From Thermoanaerobacterium sp. CMT5567-10 (GTDB lineage Bacteria > Bacillota > Thermoanaerobacteria > Thermoanaerobacterales > Thermoanaerobacteraceae), in assembly GCF_030534315.2 (NCBI RefSeq), contig NZ_CP130558.2, positions 62,001 through 126,000 on the forward strand: DNA of 64,000 nucleotides, given 5' to 3'. Every line of letters starts with the position of its first letter. Positions within the stretch are counted from its first letter, which is position 1. The position numbers were made by a program, and so were the translations under genes. Below the pieces are notes generated by a model that saw only the letters and a list, made by a program, of their open reading frames with translations, did no database searches and was not told the DNA's origin. Of the stretch, positions 36,913 through 46,885 are shown in pieces.

Positions 36913-37085
36913 TAGATATCATTGGCTATGATATTGAAACTGTTAAACAAATTTTAGATAAAAACAATATTAAATATAAAATAGTGATAACTGAACCTGT
37001 AAAACACTATAAAGGATATCAAAAGCGTGTTTTAAAAACTAAATTTGAAGAAGGTATATTATCAGTTATAGTAGCTGAATTCTAA
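36909..37085 (+). CDS. Uncharacterised 58-aa protein between frr and uppS
   Basis: A short open frame from TTG 36909 (overlapping the frr stop) to TAA 37085 encodes 58 aa. It opens [10 protein letters not shown] and ends [13 protein letters not shown] lies 11 bases before the TTG, slightly long. The composition matches real genes: balanced, soluble, with alternating beta-like segments ([10 protein letters not shown], then [20 protein letters not shown]). It fills the whole frr-uppS gap up to a hairpin. From memory, small proteins with a similar RV(I/L)..K...VIVA ending occur in this slot in related clostridia. The function is unknown. Confidence 0.65.
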   Translation: MIDIIGYDIETVKQILDKNNIKYKIVITEPVKHYKGYQKRVLKTKFEEGILSVIVAEF

Positions 37086-37104
37086 CCCCCTCGTATGAGG
37101 GGGT
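37085..37104 (+). repeat. GC-rich hairpin before uppS
   Basis: ACCCCCTC pairs with GAGGGGGT through a GTAT tetraloop, giving an 8-bp GC-rich stem in AT-rich surroundings. The sequence after it is ATTGCC, not a T-run, so it is at best a weak terminator. It starts on the last base of the 58-aa gene and lies 28 bases before the uppS start. Confidence 0.75.
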
Positions 37105-37132
37105 ATTGCCCATATTATAAGGAGGAAAATTA

Positions 37133-37894
37133 ATGAGCTTTATTATAAATCGAAGAAAAAATACTGCTCACGAAATGGAAAAGAAATTAGATATGAATAA
37201 TATTCCAAAGCATGTGGCAATAATAATGGATGGCAATGGCAGATGGGCGAAAAGAAGAGGATTTGTAAGGACACTTGGACATAGAGCTGGAATGGAAGCA
37301 GTAAAAAGAGTAGTTAAGGCATCATCTGAAATTGGAATCAAGTATTTAACATTGTACGCATTTTCAACAGAAAATTGGAAAAGACCTGCAGACGAAGTAA
37401 ATGGATTAATGAATCTGTTGATTGAATATTTAGGACGTGAAATAGATGAGTTAAATGAAAATGATGTAAAATTAAATTTCATTGGCGATTTATCAAAAAT
37501 ACCTGAGAAATGTAAAATCAAGGTTAAAGAATCAGAAGAAATAACAAAAAATAATAAAGGACTTGTTTTAAACATAGCTTTAAACTATGGTGGAAGAAAT
37601 GAAATAGTCAACGCTGTTAAAAAGATAGGCAAATCATTGCTAGATGGCAAAATAAAATTAAATGATATAGATGAACAAATTATTGCTGATAACCTGTATA
37701 CAGCAGGACAGCCTGATCCAGATTTAATCATAAGGCCTAGCGGTGAACTGAGAATCAGCAATTTTATGTTATGGCAATCTGCATATTCAGAATTATGGTT
37801 TTCTGATATATTATGGCCTGATTTTGATAAAAATCACCTCATAGAAGCTATAGTTGATTATCAAAAGCGAAACAGACGGTTTGGCGGTATATAA
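37133..37894 (+). CDS. uppS: Undecaprenyl diphosphate synthase
   Basis: UppS makes C55 undecaprenyl diphosphate, the lipid carrier for peptidoglycan and other wall polymers. The catalytic motif [12 protein letters not shown] has the essential aspartate at D33. [15 protein letters not shown] and the C-terminal [15 protein letters not shown] with [11 protein letters not shown] are diagnostic. At 253 aa it carries an N-terminal extension of about 20 residues. The ATG follows AAGGAGGAA. It leads a run of lipid and isoprenoid genes. Confidence 0.97.
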   Translation: MSFIINRRKNTAHEMEKKLDMNNIPKHVAIIMDGNGRWAKRRGFVRTLGHRAGMEAVKRVVKASSEIGIKYLTLYAFSTENWKRPADEVNGLMNLLIEYLGREIDELNENDVKLNFIGDLSKIPEKCKIKVKESEEITKNNKGLVLNIALNYGGRNEIVNAVKKIGKSLLDGKIKLNDIDEQIIADNLYTAGQPDPDLIIRPSGELRISNFMLWQSAYSELWFSDILWPDFDKNHLIEAIVDYQKRNRRFGGI

Positions 37895-37911
37895 ATTAAG
37901 GAGTTGAATTT

Positions 37912-38694
37912 ATGTTAAAAAAAAGGATATCAAGTGCAATAATTGGCCTTCCTTTGGTTTTTATAGCATTAATAGCAGGTGGATGGTATCTAAGGCTATT
38001 TTTAGCAGCAGTAAGCCTTATGGGATTAAACGAATTTTATACTGTTTTCAAAAATATCAATATAAAACCAATAAATTATATAGGGTATATAGCAATTTTA
38101 TTTTTTTATGTTTTAGGATATTCTTACAATACCATGGATGTTATTATATTAATAGCCATAATCATTTTTACTGTGCCAATATTGCAGAGAAAATATAATT
38201 TAGAGGATACTTCAATCACAATGGCAGGTGTTATCTATATAATTTTCTTTTCTTATATAGGAAAAATAAGAGACATTAATAATGGGTATTTGTTGGTATG
38301 GCTTATATTTATCATATCATGGTTAACAGATACTTTTGCATATTTTGTAGGAAAACATGTTGGTAGAAATAAATTATGTCCTAATATAAGTCCAAATAAA
38401 ACTTTCGAAGGTTCTATAGGAGGAATAATAGGTTCCCTAATAGGTTGTCTTATTTTTACATATTTATTTAAAGAAAAATTGCAGATAAATATTTTTTACA
38501 TAATTGCTTTAAGCATTACCGGAAGCCTAGTAGCTCAGATAGGTGATCTTTTTGCCTCATTGATAAAGCGAAATTGCAATACAAAAGATTTTAGCAAGAT
38601 TATTCCTGGTCATGGCGGTGTTTTAGATAGATTCGATAGCATTTTATTTGTATCTCCATATATTTATATCTTTTTTACGTATGTCTACAGATGA
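37912..38694 (+). CDS. cdsA: Phosphatidate cytidylyltransferase
   Basis: CdsA makes CDP-diacylglycerol from phosphatidic acid and CTP, the branch point for phospholipids. The integral membrane protein of 260 aa has about seven to eight transmembrane helices. The family signature is at the C-terminus: QIGDLFASLIKRNCNTKDFS, then PGHGGVLDRFDS. It sits 18 bases after uppS and 13 before dxr. Confidence 0.96.
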   Translation: MLKKRISSAIIGLPLVFIALIAGGWYLRLFLAAVSLMGLNEFYTVFKNINIKPINYIGYIAILFFYVLGYSYNTMDVIILIAIIIFTVPILQRKYNLEDTSITMAGVIYIIFFSYIGKIRDINNGYLLVWLIFIISWLTDTFAYFVGKHVGRNKLCPNISPNKTFEGSIGGIIGSLIGCLIFTYLFKEKLQINIFYIIALSITGSLVAQIGDLFASLIKRNCNTKDFSKIIPGHGGVLDRFDSILFVSPYIYIFFTYVYR

Positions 38695-38706
38695 AAGGAG
38701 CATAAC

Positions 38707-39855
38707 ATGAAAAATATAGTTATATTGGGTTCTACAGGTTCTATTGGAACGCAAACTCTTGATGTAGTAAGAAAGTCAAACGAATTTCGAGTTATTGGAT
38801 TAACGTGTTATAATAATATTGAACTTATGAAGAAACAAATTGATGAGTTTAAACCGAAATTTGTAGCTGTGAAAGACACGACATATGCAAAAAAATTGAA
38901 GGATATGATTGATGACAGTACAGTGATACTTTCTGGTGAAGATGGAATAAATGAGATAGCTTCTATACCAGATGTTCAAACTGTTGTAGTAGCTATTGAA
39001 GGCATTGCGGCACTTGTGCCCGCTATAAAAGCAATTGAAGCGGGACATGACATCGCACTTGCAAATAAAGAATGCTTAGTTACGGGTGGACACATAATTA
39101 AAAGACTGGTAAGCGAGAAAAATATAAATATACTCCCTGTTGATAGTGAGCATAATGCAATATTTCAATGTATTCAATCTGGTAAAAAAGAGTTCGTAAA
39201 TAAATTGATTATCACTGCATCTGGAGGACCATTTAGAGGTAAAACGGTGAATGAATTAAAATACGTTACTGTTGAGGAAGCTTTAAAGCACCCTAATTGG
39301 AAAATGGGGAAAAAAATTACCATTGACTCTGCTACACTAATGAATAAAGGCTTTGAGGTGATAGAAGCTAAATGGCTTTTTGATATACCAATGAATAAAA
39401 TAGAAGTTGTTGTACACAAAGAAAGTATAATTCATTCAATGGTGGAATTTATAGATGGTAGTATTATTGCAGAAATGGCAACACCGGATATGAGAATACC
39501 AATACAATATGCACTTAATTTTCCAAACAGAAAATATATAGACGGTGTTTCTTATCTTGATGTAACAAAGATTGGAAATTTGTCCTTTGAAAAACCAGAT
39601 ATTAATACATTTAGATGTCTTCGACTGGCATATGACGCATTAAAAGAAGGTGGAACGATGACAACTGTATTAAATACGGCAGATGAAGTAGCAGTTCAAT
39701 TGTTTTTAAAAAAAATAATTTCTTTTAATGATATTCCTTATATAATAGAAAAATATATGAATAATCATAAAAACATCATTAATCCAGAATTAAATGATAT
39801 AATAGAAGTAGATAATGAAATAAGGGCAAAAATTAAGCGTGAGTATATGAGGTGA
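38707..39855 (+). CDS. dxr: 1-deoxy-D-xylulose 5-phosphate reductoisomerase
   Basis: Dxr converts DXP to MEP with NADPH, the committed step of the non-mevalonate isoprenoid pathway. The N-terminal Rossmann motif is LGSTGSIGTQTLDVV. LANKECLVTGG, PVDSEHNAIFQCI (metal site) and ITASGGPFRG follow, then HPNWKMGKKITIDSATLMNK in the catalytic region. The length is 382 aa. It supplies precursors used by UppS upstream and shares the pathway with ispG downstream. Confidence 0.97.
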   Translation: MKNIVILGSTGSIGTQTLDVVRKSNEFRVIGLTCYNNIELMKKQIDEFKPKFVAVKDTTYAKKLKDMIDDSTVILSGEDGINEIASIPDVQTVVVAIEGIAALVPAIKAIEAGHDIALANKECLVTGGHIIKRLVSEKNINILPVDSEHNAIFQCIQSGKKEFVNKLIITASGGPFRGKTVNELKYVTVEEALKHPNWKMGKKITIDSATLMNKGFEVIEAKWLFDIPMNKIEVVVHKESIIHSMVEFIDGSIIAEMATPDMRIPIQYALNFPNRKYIDGVSYLDVTKIGNLSFEKPDINTFRCLRLAYDALKEGGTMTTVLNTADEVAVQLFLKKIISFNDIPYIIEKYMNNHKNIINPELNDIIEVDNEIRAKIKREYMR

Positions 39856-39862
39856 TAGATAA

Positions 39863-40879
39863 GTGATATTTTTTTACGTTGTTGTAAGTGTAATTGTATT
39901 GAGTATTTTAGTCACGATCCACGAGTTTGGACATTTTATAGTCGCAAAATTGTCTGGCACAAAAGTTAATGAATTTGCTGTTGGCTTTGGACCAAAGATC
40001 TTTTCGAAAAAATATGGTGAAACAGAATATTCATTTAGAATAATGTTATTTGGTGGTTTTTGTGCATTAGCAGGTGAAGATGAAATATCTAATGATAAAA
40101 GAGCTGTAACTAATAAACCTTGGTACACAAGGCTAGGAATTTTTGCAGCTGGGCCTTTAATGAATATATTATTGACTTTTATCATTCTGATTATGGTTTT
40201 TTACATAGTTGGGAGTCCAGTGCCGATTGTTAGTTCTACCATAAGCGGATATCCCGCAGAAAAAGCCGGAATCATGCCAGGTGATAAAATAGTAATGGTA
40301 AACAATACAAAAATAAATGATTGGGATACATTACAGAATATAATTAATTCAAATAATGGAATCAAATTAAAACTCACGATAGAAAGAGATAACGTAATTT
40401 TAACTAAGACTATTGTACCTACTTATGATAAAAATGCTTCAAAGCCAATGATAGGAATTGTTCCTCAGTATAAAAGATCTTTAGTTTTAGCTTTTAGTAC
40501 TGGCACGAAGCAGGCAATCTTTTTTTCTAAAATGATAATTTTATCCTTGTACATGCTTATAACGGGTAAAGCTTCAACAAATGATTTGATGGGTCCAGTT
40601 GGCATAGTTCAAGCCATTGGTACAGAGGCAAAGTCTGGTATACTGAACTTAATGGCATTTACTGCGCTTATAAGCGTAAATCTGGGACTATTAAATTTAC
40701 TGCCGTTTCCCGCGCTAGATGGTGGTAGGATTTTATTTGTGCTGATAGAAAAAATCAGAGGAAAACCTATCGATCCGGAAAAGGAAGGTTTCGTCCACTA
40801 TATTGGCTTTATATTGTTGATTGCGCTTATACTTTTTGCTACATACAAAGATTTGGTTAGAATAAATATTTTAAAATAA
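39863..40879 (+). CDS. rseP: Site-2 intramembrane metalloprotease RseP/RasP
   Basis: This S2P-type zinc protease cleaves transmembrane anti-sigma factors and signal-peptide remnants. The active site HEFGH is at 20-24 in the first transmembrane helix, and the second zinc motif NLLPFPALDGGRI lies near the C-terminus. A PDZ domain (about 115-190: YPAEKAGIMPGDKIVMVN) sits between. The length is 338 aa. The GTG start follows GAGGTGATAGATA. In B. subtilis the equivalent RasP acts on RsiW and FtsL. Confidence 0.96.
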   Translation: MIFFYVVVSVIVLSILVTIHEFGHFIVAKLSGTKVNEFAVGFGPKIFSKKYGETEYSFRIMLFGGFCALAGEDEISNDKRAVTNKPWYTRLGIFAAGPLMNILLTFIILIMVFYIVGSPVPIVSSTISGYPAEKAGIMPGDKIVMVNNTKINDWDTLQNIINSNNGIKLKLTIERDNVILTKTIVPTYDKNASKPMIGIVPQYKRSLVLAFSTGTKQAIFFSKMIILSLYMLITGKASTNDLMGPVGIVQAIGTEAKSGILNLMAFTALISVNLGLLNLLPFPALDGGRILFVLIEKIRGKPIDPEKEGFVHYIGFILLIALILFATYKDLVRINILK

Positions 40880-40890
40880 TAGGTGATTAT

Positions 40891-41952
40891 ATGAGAAAAA
40901 AAACAAAAGAAGTAAGGATCGGAAACATATATATAGGGGGGAACAATCCAATTGCATTACAATCAATGACAAATACAGATACAAAAGATATAGAGAAAAC
41001 TGTCAATCAAATTAGAGATTTGCAAAATGCTGGTTGTGATATAGTACGTGTAGCAGTGCTTGATTTTGAGGCTGCAAACGCCATTAAGGGGATAAAAAGG
41101 GAAATTAGCATTCCTATTGTGGCAGATATTCACTTTGATTATAGGCTTGCAATTGAGGCAATAAAGAATGGAGCAGATAAAATTAGAATAAATCCAGGAA
41201 ATATTGGTGGTGAAGACAAGTTAAAATTAGTCGCTGATGCTGCCAAAGATAGTGGTATTCCTATAAGAGTAGGAGTAAATTCTGGTTCCTTGGAAAAAGA
41301 TATTTTAAATAAATATGGTGGCGTAACAGCAGAAGGAATTGTAGAAAGTGCTCTTAAAAGTGTCTCTTTATTAGAAAAGTGTGGCTTTTATGATATAGTG
41401 ATATCTTTAAAAACCTCAAATGTCCCACTTACAATAGAATCGTATAAACTAATTTCAGAGAAAGTAAATTATCCGCTTCATGTAGGTGTTACAGAAGCTG
41501 GAACAGGTTGTTATGGAACAATAAAATCTTCAATTGGCATAGGAACATTGTTGTATATGGGTATTGGAGATACTATCAGAGTTTCATTAACTGGAAATCC
41601 GCTTGAAGAGGTAAAAGTAGGTAAGCAAATATTAAAATCATTGGGATTATCAAAAGGCGGAGTAGAAATCATATCGTGTCCAACTTGTGGAAGAACAAAA
41701 ATCAATTTAATTGATTTGGCAAAAAAGGTTGAAAATGCGACTGCCAGCATTAAAGAAGATATGAAAATTGCTGTAATGGGGTGTGCAGTTAATGGTCCAG
41801 GAGAAGCGAAAGAAGCAGATATAGGAATAGCAGGTGGGGCAGGTGAAGGTCTTATTTTTAAACACGGAAAAGTGCTTAAAAAAGTACCAGAAGATAGGCT
41901 TTTTGATGAATTTATTAAGGAACTTAACGATATATTGAAGGAGAAATTATAA
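40891..41952 (+). CDS. ispG: 4-hydroxy-3-methylbut-2-enyl diphosphate synthase (IspG)
   Basis: IspG reduces MEcPP to HMBPP, a late step of the MEP pathway, using a 4Fe-4S cluster. The cluster cysteines are C263 and C266 (CPTCGR) and C298 (GCAVNGPGEAKEADIG). The TIM-barrel part shows GNPIALQSMTNTDTKD and VADIHFDYRLA. The 353-aa length is the bacterial single-barrel form. It shares the stop/start TAATG with the next gene. In B. subtilis proS lies at this place. Confidence 0.97.
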   Translation: MRKKTKEVRIGNIYIGGNNPIALQSMTNTDTKDIEKTVNQIRDLQNAGCDIVRVAVLDFEAANAIKGIKREISIPIVADIHFDYRLAIEAIKNGADKIRINPGNIGGEDKLKLVADAAKDSGIPIRVGVNSGSLEKDILNKYGGVTAEGIVESALKSVSLLEKCGFYDIVISLKTSNVPLTIESYKLISEKVNYPLHVGVTEAGTGCYGTIKSSIGIGTLLYMGIGDTIRVSLTGNPLEEVKVGKQILKSLGLSKGGVEIISCPTCGRTKINLIDLAKKVENATASIKEDMKIAVMGCAVNGPGEAKEADIGIAGGAGEGLIFKHGKVLKKVPEDRLFDEFIKELNDILKEKL

Positions 41953-42581
41953 TGATATCTGTAATTATACCTGCGTATAATGAGGAGAAAAATATAAAAA
42001 ATGTCTTAAACGTACTTAAAAAAATCAATATTATAGATGAAATAATTGTGGTAAATGATGGTTCAACAGACGACACTGAAAAAGTAGTTTCTCTTTTCGA
42101 AGTTAAACTTATAAATTTAAGGACAAATTTAGGCAAAGGTGCTGCGATAAAAAGAGGGATCCAAGCTGCTAGTGGGGATTTCTTGGTTTTGCTTGATGCG
42201 GATCTTATAGGTTTTACTCCAGAGCACTTTAATAAATTAGTGGAACCTGTTTTAGAAAACAATTGTGACATGACGGTTGGCATATTTTCATCTGGAAGAA
42301 AAAGAACAGATTTAGCACAAAAAATAGCGCCTTTTTTGTCTGGACAAAGAGCTTTAAAAAAGGATTTATTTATAGAGTTTATAAATGACAAAGATATAGA
42401 TATTTTAAAGTATGGAATAGAAGTTGCATTGACAAAATATGCAAAAGAAAAACATTTAAGAGTAAGGCATGTACAGCTAGAAAATATGACACATATTATG
42501 AAAGAAGAAAAACTAGGTTTCATTAAAGGTTTTAAAGCTAGATTAAGGATGTACAAAGATATTTTAAAGGTATGGATGTAA
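41952..42581 (+). CDS. Family 2 glycosyltransferase
   Basis: A cytoplasmic GT-A enzyme of 209 aa. SVIIPAYNEEKNIKNVL is the nucleotide-binding strand, VVNDGSTDDT follows, and LLDADLIGFTPEHF holds the metal-binding DxD-type site. There are no transmembrane helices, unlike dolichol-phosphate mannosyltransferase relatives with membrane anchors. The substrate is unknown. It overlaps the ispG stop by one base, so the two are translationally coupled. Undecaprenyl-linked sugar transfer would fit the neighbours but is only inference. Confidence 0.88.
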   Translation: MISVIIPAYNEEKNIKNVLNVLKKINIIDEIIVVNDGSTDDTEKVVSLFEVKLINLRTNLGKGAAIKRGIQAASGDFLVLLDADLIGFTPEHFNKLVEPVLENNCDMTVGIFSSGRKRTDLAQKIAPFLSGQRALKKDLFIEFINDKDIDILKYGIEVALTKYAKEKHLRVRHVQLENMTHIMKEEKLGFIKGFKARLRMYKDILKVWM

Positions 42582-42594
42582 GGAGTGCATTTAA

Positions 42595-45500
42595 ATGCTG
42601 CCTTCTTTTTTAAAAGAAGATCTCGGTATAAACGATATAGAAGTAAGTAAAATAAGCCTTTCCTTGAAAGAAAAAAAGCTTATATTATATTTACCTTTTA
42701 ATTTAGAAAAAGAAATAACGAAATTAGAAAATTTAAAATCCACTATTAAATCAAAAATTCCTCAGTTACAAAATATAGAATTTAAATTTAAAGGTTCAGA
42801 TGTCAATAATATTTCTTCGATTATGAGTGATCATTGGGAGGATATTGTAAAAAAGGCAAGTGAAAAATACCCTGGAACATTGAGTTTTATGAAGTCTTGC
42901 GATATCTGTATAAAAAATAATCAACAGATCTTAATAAAAGCATCAAATGAAGTGGCTTATAATTTTTTAAAGAAAAATAAAGTCAATATATATATTTGTG
43001 AAATGATAAAAAAATATTATGGATTAAATGTTGAACTTATTTTGGATTTTGATGAGTCATTAAATAGTAAGGTTAATAAAAAAATACAAAAAGATGAAGA
43101 AATGATTGTAAATAATATAATTACATCTCCAACTGAAGATTTGCACGAGGATGCAAGCAATGTCAATAATGATGAAAAAAAAGTATTACTTGGCAAAGAG
43201 ATAAATTCAGAAGCAATAAAAATATCTGAAATATCTCAAGAAGGCGAAGATGTAACAATACAAGGAGAAATATTTGCATTAGAATATCGCGAAATTAAGT
43301 CTAAATATTTGATGAGATTTGATATAACAGATAACACGTCATCATTTTCAGTTAAAGCATTTTTAAGTGATGAAAAGTATAATGCAACTAAAGACAGATT
43401 AAGTGTAGGAAGCTGTGTTAGGGTACGTGGAACTGTCATATACGACAAATACGAAAGAGATTTAATTATAAATGCAAAGGATATTGAAATTGCTGAAAAA
43501 ATAATGAGAATGGACAACTCACCAGAAAAAAGAGTAGAATTGCATGTACACACGCAAATGAGCAGTATGGACGGTGTAAGTTCTGCTGAGTCTTTGATTA
43601 GAAGAGCATCTGAATGGGGGCACAAGGCTATAGCGATAACGGATCATGCAGTATTACAAGCTTATCCTGAAGCTCAGAGTGCTGCCAAAAAATATGGTGT
43701 CAAAGTCATCTACGGTTTAGAGGGCTATCTTGTCAATGATGGTGTTCCAATCGTCAGTGGAAATGTATCTGGAACTATTGATGACAGCTTTGTTGTATTT
43801 GATATTGAAACAACTGGTTTATCAAGTATCAATGATAATATTATCGAGATTGGTGCTGTTAAGATAAAGAATTGCCAAATAGTAGATACTTTTGAAACTT
43901 TTGTAAATCCTCAAATTCATATATCAAGATTTATAACAAAATTAACTGGAATAACTGATGATATGGTTGATGGATATCCACCAATCAAAGAAGTTTTACC
44001 TAAATTTTTAGAATTTATAAAAGGTTCCACTCTCGTTGCTCATAATGCAAATTTTGATGTGACGTTTATAAAAACAAAAGCTAAAAATATTGGAATTGAA
44101 GTAGACAATCCTGTTTTAGATACTTTAGAATTAAGCAGACATATGTATGAAAATTTAAAAAATTACAAACTTGACACAGTAGCACAGTATCTTGGAGTTT
44201 CACTTGAAAATCATCATAGAGCTGTAGATGATGCTAGAGCAACTGCTGAAATTTTTCTTAAAAGTATTGCTAAACTAAAGGAAAATGGAGTATATAAAGT
44301 AAATGAAATAAATAGTTATTTAAAGAATAAAGTTGACATTAAAAAAATGCCTACATATCACGTAATAATACTTGTAAAAAATCAGAAAGGATTAAGAAAT
44401 TTATATGAATTAGTATCAAAATCTAATTTAGACTATTTCCACAGGAATCCAAGAATTCCCAAAAGTCTGTTGACACAAATGAGAGAAGGATTGTTAATTG
44501 GTTCTGCTTGTGAACAAGGGGAAGTTTTTAGAGGATTGATATCAAATTTTGATGACGACAAATTGCAAGAAATAATTAGGTATTACGATTATCTTGAGAT
44601 ACAACCTCTAGGCAATAATGAATTTTTAATCGATAAAGGTGAAGTAAAAAACAAAGAAGAACTGATAAAAATAAATAAACGCATTTATGAACTTGGAAAG
44701 CGCTTTAAAAAGCCTGTTGTTGCAACATGTGATGTCCATTTTTTAGAACCATGGGATAACGTGTATAGAAAAATACTTATGTACGGAAAAGGGTTTAAAG
44801 ATGCTGATAGACAACCTCCATTGTATTTTAGAACAACAGAAGAAATGTTAAGCGAGTTTAACTACTTTGATGAAAAAATTGCTAAAGAAATAGTTATTGA
44901 CAATCCTAATAAAATAGTAGAATTGATAGAAGATGTTAAACCAATTCCTGATGGTACTTTTCCTCCGTCAATAGAAGGTGCAGAAGAAGAATTAAGAAAG
45001 CTGACACTTAATAAAGCACATGAAATATATGGTGAAAAGTTGCCAGAAATAGTGGAAAAGAGGTTAGACAAGGAATTAAACTCTATCATAAATAATGGCT
45101 ATGCTGTGATGTATATTATTGCACAAAAATTAGTTACAAAATCTTTAAATGATGGTTACTTAGTTGGTTCGAGGGGCTCTGTTGGTTCGTCATTTGTGGC
45201 AACTATGAGTGGAATAACCGAAGTTAACCCATTGCCACCGCATTACATATGCCCTAAATGTAAATATTCCGAATTCATTTTAGATGGAAGCTATGGTTCC
45301 GGTGTGGACATGCCTGATAAAAATTGTCCAAATTGTGGTACAAAGATGAAAAAGGATGGCCATGATATACCATTTGAAGTATTTCTCGGTTTTGAAGGTG
45401 ATAAGGAACCTGATATAGATCTCAATTTTTCTGGTGATTATCAACCAATAGCTCATAAATATACCGAAGAAATCTTTGGCACAGGACACGTATTTAGAGC

Positions 45501-46827
45501 AGGTACTATTGGTACATTAGCCGATAAAACTGCTTACGGATTTGTAAAAAAGTATTTTGAAGAAAAAAACTTATTAGTTCACAATGCAGAGATTAAAAGA
45601 TTAGTTATGGGTTGCACTGGTGCAAAAAGAACAACCGGCCAACATCCTGGAGGTGTCATGGTAGTACCTAAAGACAGGGATATTTATGATTTTACACCAA
45701 TACAGCATCCTGCGGATGCACAAGATTCTGATATAATAACAACCCATTTTGATTATCATTCTATAAGCGGAAGATTGTTAAAACTCGACATATTAGGTCA
45801 TGATGATCCGACGGTAATTAGAATGTTGGAGGACTTGACAGGCGTTAATGCAAGAGAAATACCATTAGATGATAAAGAAACGATGAGTTTATTTACAAGT
45901 GTTGACGCGCTTAATATTAAGCCAGAAGATATAAATTGCACAGTTGGCACTTTGGGTCTGCCTGAATTTGGTACCAGATTTGTAAGGCAAATGCTTGTAG
46001 ATACTAAACCTACAACATTTGCTGAGCTTGTCAGAATTAGTGGTCTTTCACATGGCACTGACGTATGGCTAAATAATGCACAGGACATTATAAAAGAAGG
46101 TAAGGCAACCCTTAAAGAAGTAATCTCTACGAGAGATGACATAATGTTGTTTCTTATCAGCAAAGGAATGGATAAAAAATTGTCATTTAAAATAATGGAA
46201 AGCGTTCGAAAAGGAAAAGGCATAAAAGATGAAGAAATTGAAGAGATGAAAAAACATGATGTTCCAGATTGGTTTATTCAATCTTGTAAAAAAATTAAAT
46301 ATATGTTTCCTAAAGCACATGCTGTTGCATATGTAATTATGGCGTTTAGAATTGCTTATTTTAAAGTACATTATCCAGAGGCGTTTTATGCAACATATTT
46401 TACTGTCAGAGCGGATGAGTTTAACATAGACATAATGAATTCTATAGAAAAGATAAAAGAGAACATAAGATTGATTGAATCAAAAGGTAATAATGCTACA
46501 GCTAAAGAAAAAGGACTATTGACAATACTAGAAGTTGGATTAGAAATGTATTTAAGAGGTCTAAAATTTACTGATGTAGATTTGTATAAATCTGATGCAA
46601 TTAAATTTCTTATTACTAAAGATGGTATATTACCTCCATTGAATTCTTTAGAGGGAATTGGGAAACAGGCTGCAAAAATAATAGCAGAAGAAAGAAAAAA
46701 TGGTAAATTCCTGTCTATAGAAGATTTAAGAAACAGAACCAGAATCAGCAAGACGGTAATAGAGATTTTAAAACAGCACGGATGTTTGCAAGATATTCCT
46801 GAGTCAAATCAATTAAGTTTATTTTAA
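42595..46827 (+). CDS. polC: DNA polymerase III alpha subunit, Gram-positive type PolC
   Basis: PolC is the main replicative polymerase of low-GC Gram-positives, with built-in proofreading. From the N-terminus it has a variable domain, an OB fold (about 215-305), and a PHP domain starting at H317/H319 (LHVHTQMSSMDG). The DEDDh exonuclease is inserted in the PHP domain with D403/E405 (DIETTGLSS), and the polymerase palm and fingers follow. A structural zinc site has C886/C889 and C911/C914. The tail carries GIGKQAAKII-type HhH motifs and ends in a clamp-binding-like QLSLF. The length is 1410 aa. The ATG follows AAGGAGTGC. Confidence 0.97.
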   Translation: MLPSFLKEDLGINDIEVSKISLSLKEKKLILYLPFNLEKEITKLENLKSTIKSKIPQLQNIEFKFKGSDVNNISSIMSDHWEDIVKKASEKYPGTLSFMKSCDICIKNNQQILIKASNEVAYNFLKKNKVNIYICEMIKKYYGLNVELILDFDESLNSKVNKKIQKDEEMIVNNIITSPTEDLHEDASNVNNDEKKVLLGKEINSEAIKISEISQEGEDVTIQGEIFALEYREIKSKYLMRFDITDNTSSFSVKAFLSDEKYNATKDRLSVGSCVRVRGTVIYDKYERDLIINAKDIEIAEKIMRMDNSPEKRVELHVHTQMSSMDGVSSAESLIRRASEWGHKAIAITDHAVLQAYPEAQSAAKKYGVKVIYGLEGYLVNDGVPIVSGNVSGTIDDSFVVFDIETTGLSSINDNIIEIGAVKIKNCQIVDTFETFVNPQIHISRFITKLTGITDDMVDGYPPIKEVLPKFLEFIKGSTLVAHNANFDVTFIKTKAKNIGIEVDNPVLDTLELSRHMYENLKNYKLDTVAQYLGVSLENHHRAVDDARATAEIFLKSIAKLKENGVYKVNEINSYLKNKVDIKKMPTYHVIILVKNQKGLRNLYELVSKSNLDYFHRNPRIPKSLLTQMREGLLIGSACEQGEVFRGLISNFDDDKLQEIIRYYDYLEIQPLGNNEFLIDKGEVKNKEELIKINKRIYELGKRFKKPVVATCDVHFLEPWDNVYRKILMYGKGFKDADRQPPLYFRTTEEMLSEFNYFDEKIAKEIVIDNPNKIVELIEDVKPIPDGTFPPSIEGAEEELRKLTLNKAHEIYGEKLPEIVEKRLDKELNSIINNGYAVMYIIAQKLVTKSLNDGYLVGSRGSVGSSFVATMSGITEVNPLPPHYICPKCKYSEFILDGSYGSGVDMPDKNCPNCGTKMKKDGHDIPFEVFLGFEGDKEPDIDLNFSGDYQPIAHKYTEEIFGTGHVFRAGTIGTLADKTAYGFVKKYFEEKNLLVHNAEIKRLVMGCTGAKRTTGQHPGGVMVVPKDRDIYDFTPIQHPADAQDSDIITTHFDYHSISGRLLKLDILGHDDPTVIRMLEDLTGVNAREIPLDDKETMSLFTSVDALNIKPEDINCTVGTLGLPEFGTRFVRQMLVDTKPTTFAELVRISGLSHGTDVWLNNAQDIIKEGKATLKEVISTRDDIMLFLISKGMDKKLSFKIMESVRKGKGIKDEEIEEMKKHDVPDWFIQSCKKIKYMFPKAHAVAYVIMAFRIAYFKVHYPEAFYATYFTVRADEFNIDIMNSIEKIKENIRLIESKGNNATAKEKGLLTILEVGLEMYLRGLKFTDVDLYKSDAIKFLITKDGILPPLNSLEGIGKQAAKIIAEERKNGKFLSIEDLRNRTRISKTVIEILKQHGCLQDIPESNQLSLF

Positions 46828-46829
46828 TG

Positions 46830-46858
46830 TTGCATTGGTTATTTGTGTATGTTATAAT
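46830..46858 (+). promoter_or_regulatory. Candidate promoter for the rimP-nusA-infB operon, extended -10
   Basis: TATAAT at 46853-46858 with TG at 46850-46851 (TGTTATAAT). TTGCAT is at 46830-46835, exactly 17 bases upstream; the -35 matches only at TTG. It begins three bases after the polC stop. Transcripts from here would contain the 46886 hairpin in their leader. Confidence 0.55.
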
Positions 46859-46885
46859 TGTTATGGCAAAATAGAAATTAAACTT

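Noticed and set aside
37085-37104. Strong GC hairpin as an intrinsic terminator
   Set aside because: No T-run follows the stem, so it is listed as a hairpin only.
41924-42556. Open frame of 210 codons on the minus strand
   Set aside because: It mirrors the GT2 glycosyltransferase; Ser/Phe/Lys-rich composition is typical of antisense frames in AT-rich genes.
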